Assembly (NCBI GenBank): GCA_964371715.1
Contig: CAYJNO010000056.1
Coordinates: 1-6,904, forward strand
Length of the DNA stretch: 6,904 bases
Direction: 5' to 3'
Source: CAYJNO01 sp964371715
Lineage (GTDB): Bacteria > Bacillota_I > Bacilli_A > Erysipelotrichales > Erysipelotrichaceae
Below the pieces are notes generated by a model, which searched no databases, was not told the DNA's origin, and saw only the letters and a program-made list of their open reading frames with translations. Each line of letters opens with the position of its first letter. The stretch's first letter is position 1. This document shows positions 6,051 to 6,904 of this stretch, piece after piece. The translations under genes and the position numbers were made by a program.

Positions 6051-6707
6051 CTATTCAAGGTATTTTTTTACTCTATATGAATTACCAGTAACTGCAATTA
6101 CACTAGAATGATGTAATAATCTATTTGCAATAGCATTTGCTATTACTGGATCTAGGAATATTTCATCCCATTTATTAAAGTTTATATTAGTCGTTATTAT
6201 TGTACTTTTCTTTTCATACCTTTTATCGACTAATTGGAAAAATAATTTAGAATCTTCCTTGGTAATAGGTAAATAACCTAATTCATCGATAATTAGTAAT
6301 TTGTACTTACTAAAATGTTTTAATCTATCCTCCAATTTGTTTTCTAGATTGGCTCTTTTCCATTTTTGAATCAGGTCATGTCACTTTATATAGTATGTTT
6401 GCATTCTCTTTTTAGCTACTGAAATTACTATTGAAGTTACTAAATGTGTTTTTCCAACACCAGATGTCCCTAAGAATATAATATTTGATTTATCTTTTAT
6501 GAATTTGTGATTCAAAAACTCTCTAATTTGCGATACATTTAAATCAGGTTGAAAAGCGAAATCAAAATCATCTATTGTTTCAGTATGTGGGAATCCTCCA
6601 GTTCTTATCTTTGAATTAATCATGGATTTCTCTCTTTTTTCAATTTCTTTATTAGTTAAACTTATCAACCCCTCAGTAAATGTTTTGTTTGCTGTAGGAA
6701 ACACCAT
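6051..6707 (-). pseudogene. istB: IstB-type transposition helper ATPase, interrupted by an in-frame TGA
   Basis: IstB is the AAA+ ATPase that assists the IstA transposase in target choice. From the ATG at 6707 the frame reads 108 codons, meets TGA at 6383-6381, and then continues in the same frame to the TAG at 6053-6051. Walker A is GTSGVGKT (codons 80-87) before the stop; Walker B is LLIIDE (about 137-142) after it, followed by LGYLPI, the STIITTN strand and the IANRLLHHSSVI motif. After the TGA the residues HDLIQKWKRANLENKLEDRL match the family segment that usually begins CHDLI, so TGA replaces a conserved Cys codon by one base change. The second half has no ATG of its own at the break (TTG at 6335). 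Similarity begins near codon 10; the usual 30-40 N-terminal residues are not recognisable, although the frame stays open to a TAG at 6761-6759. No good ribosome site precedes 6707. The product would be split and inactive. Confidence 0.85.
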
Positions 6708-6822
6708 CTTTTCATTTAAAAGAACATGTTGAAAGTGTGCATAAGCAAATATACAATTCTATTCAGAGTTTCAAACCAAACGAATTGTAATTCATCATAA
6801 TACATCACAATAATATTAAAAC
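6708..6822. other. Unassigned stretch upstream of the istB remnant
   Basis: On the minus strand this stretch carries an open frame ending at TAA just before 6707 (about 34 codons, including YYDELQFVWFETLNRIVY). The istB frame itself is open from 6758 (including FAYAHFQHVLLNEK). Neither resembles the N-terminus of IstB or the C-terminus of IstA as I know them. It may be the junction where foreign or deleted DNA meets the IS remnant. No promoter or ribosome site is evident. Confidence 0.35.
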
Positions 6823-6865
6823 AAAAAAAACTCACCAATTCTTTTATAGCAAGTCTTAGTGAGTT
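6823..6865 (-). terminator. Rho-independent terminator for a minus-strand gene beyond the right edge
   Basis: On the minus strand AACTCACTAA (6865-6856) pairs with TTGGTGAGTT (6838-6829) over ten bases with one G-U pair, around a 17-base loop. A run of T follows, read from the A-tract at 6830-6823. A candidate gene tail lies just before it: a minus-strand frame from the window edge ends at TAA (6883-6881). The opposite strand lacks a T-run after the stem, so it should act mainly on minus-strand transcripts. It also isolates the istB remnant from upstream transcription. Confidence 0.65.
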
Positions 6866-6904
6866 AATATGTTATGTAGTTTATTGTTTATTTTTCATAT
6901 GTGG

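Larger units (their letters stand above)
6026..6758 (-). mobile_element. Decayed IS21-family insertion sequence remnant
   Basis: The stretch holds a broken IstB-type ATPase gene and, just beyond its 3' end, two copies of a TG(G/T)ACAATA motif that could be the IS terminus. IS21-family elements normally carry istA (the DDE transposase) directly upstream of istB. Here the region upstream of the IstB similarity, up to the window edge at 6904, shows no IstA-like frame and no matching second terminal repeat. The element therefore looks truncated at its istA side and immobile. The boundaries given are approximate: the left end is set by the repeat and the right end by a stop codon in the istB frame. 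Confidence 0.6.

Noticed and set aside
6051..6335. The downstream half of istB as a separate gene starting at TTG
   Set aside because: It lacks Walker A and a ribosome site, and in-frame family sequence continues upstream to the TGA, so it is the broken-off end of one gene.
6381..6383. TGA in istB read as Trp or selenocysteine
   Set aside because: Trp is TGG throughout the window and TGA is a natural stop for the response regulator. A selenoprotein is not expected for IstB and no downstream recoding hairpin was seen.
1..6904. A CRISPR array, defence island, phage module or toxin-antitoxin pair
   Set aside because: No regularly spaced repeats, no nuclease or Cas-like motifs and no small overlapping gene pair of that kind were seen; the genes present are ordinary families.

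Overview
The window is very AT-rich with strong AAGGAGG-type ribosome binding sites, standard stops and TGG for tryptophan. TGA is used as a genuine stop at the response-regulator/kinase junction. This fits a low-GC Firmicute or a standard-code relative of the Mollicutes (Erysipelotrichia, Acholeplasma or Haloplasma-like). The exact taxon cannot be fixed from the sequence.

Left part, minus strand (about 2340 down to 1): an OmpR-type response regulator and a sensor histidine kinase overlap by ATGA. After 51 bases comes the start of a membrane-anchored PepSY-domain protein that runs off the left edge. One good minus-strand promoter (TTGATA-16-TATAAT) lies in front of this envelope-sensing operon.

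Middle, plus strand: an HxlR-family regulator with the conserved N-terminal cysteine is divergent from the two-component operon. It is followed by a glyoxalase-fold (VOC) metalloenzyme with its own promoter and a strong terminator, which looks like a thiol- or electrophile-responsive regulator and its target. Next come a lipoprotein metallophosphoesterase and, 17 bases later, a DsrE-family sulfur-relay-like protein, closed by a terminator that overlaps the last codons. A stand-alone nucleotidyltransferase-fold protein follows, with its own likely promoter.

Right part: about 250 bases of AT-rich non-coding DNA, then a degraded IS21-type remnant on the minus strand. Its IstB ATPase gene is in one continuous frame broken only by an in-frame TGA where a cysteine is expected. 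Its N-terminus is not recognisable and no IstA is present in the window. A possible terminal repeat lies just past its 3' end. At the right edge a hairpin plus T-tract on the minus strand ends an unseen gene.

I found no CRISPR array, tRNA, rRNA, phage genes or recognisable defence system. The content is mostly ordinary chromosomal genes; the points worth a second look are regulatory wiring and the decayed insertion sequence.
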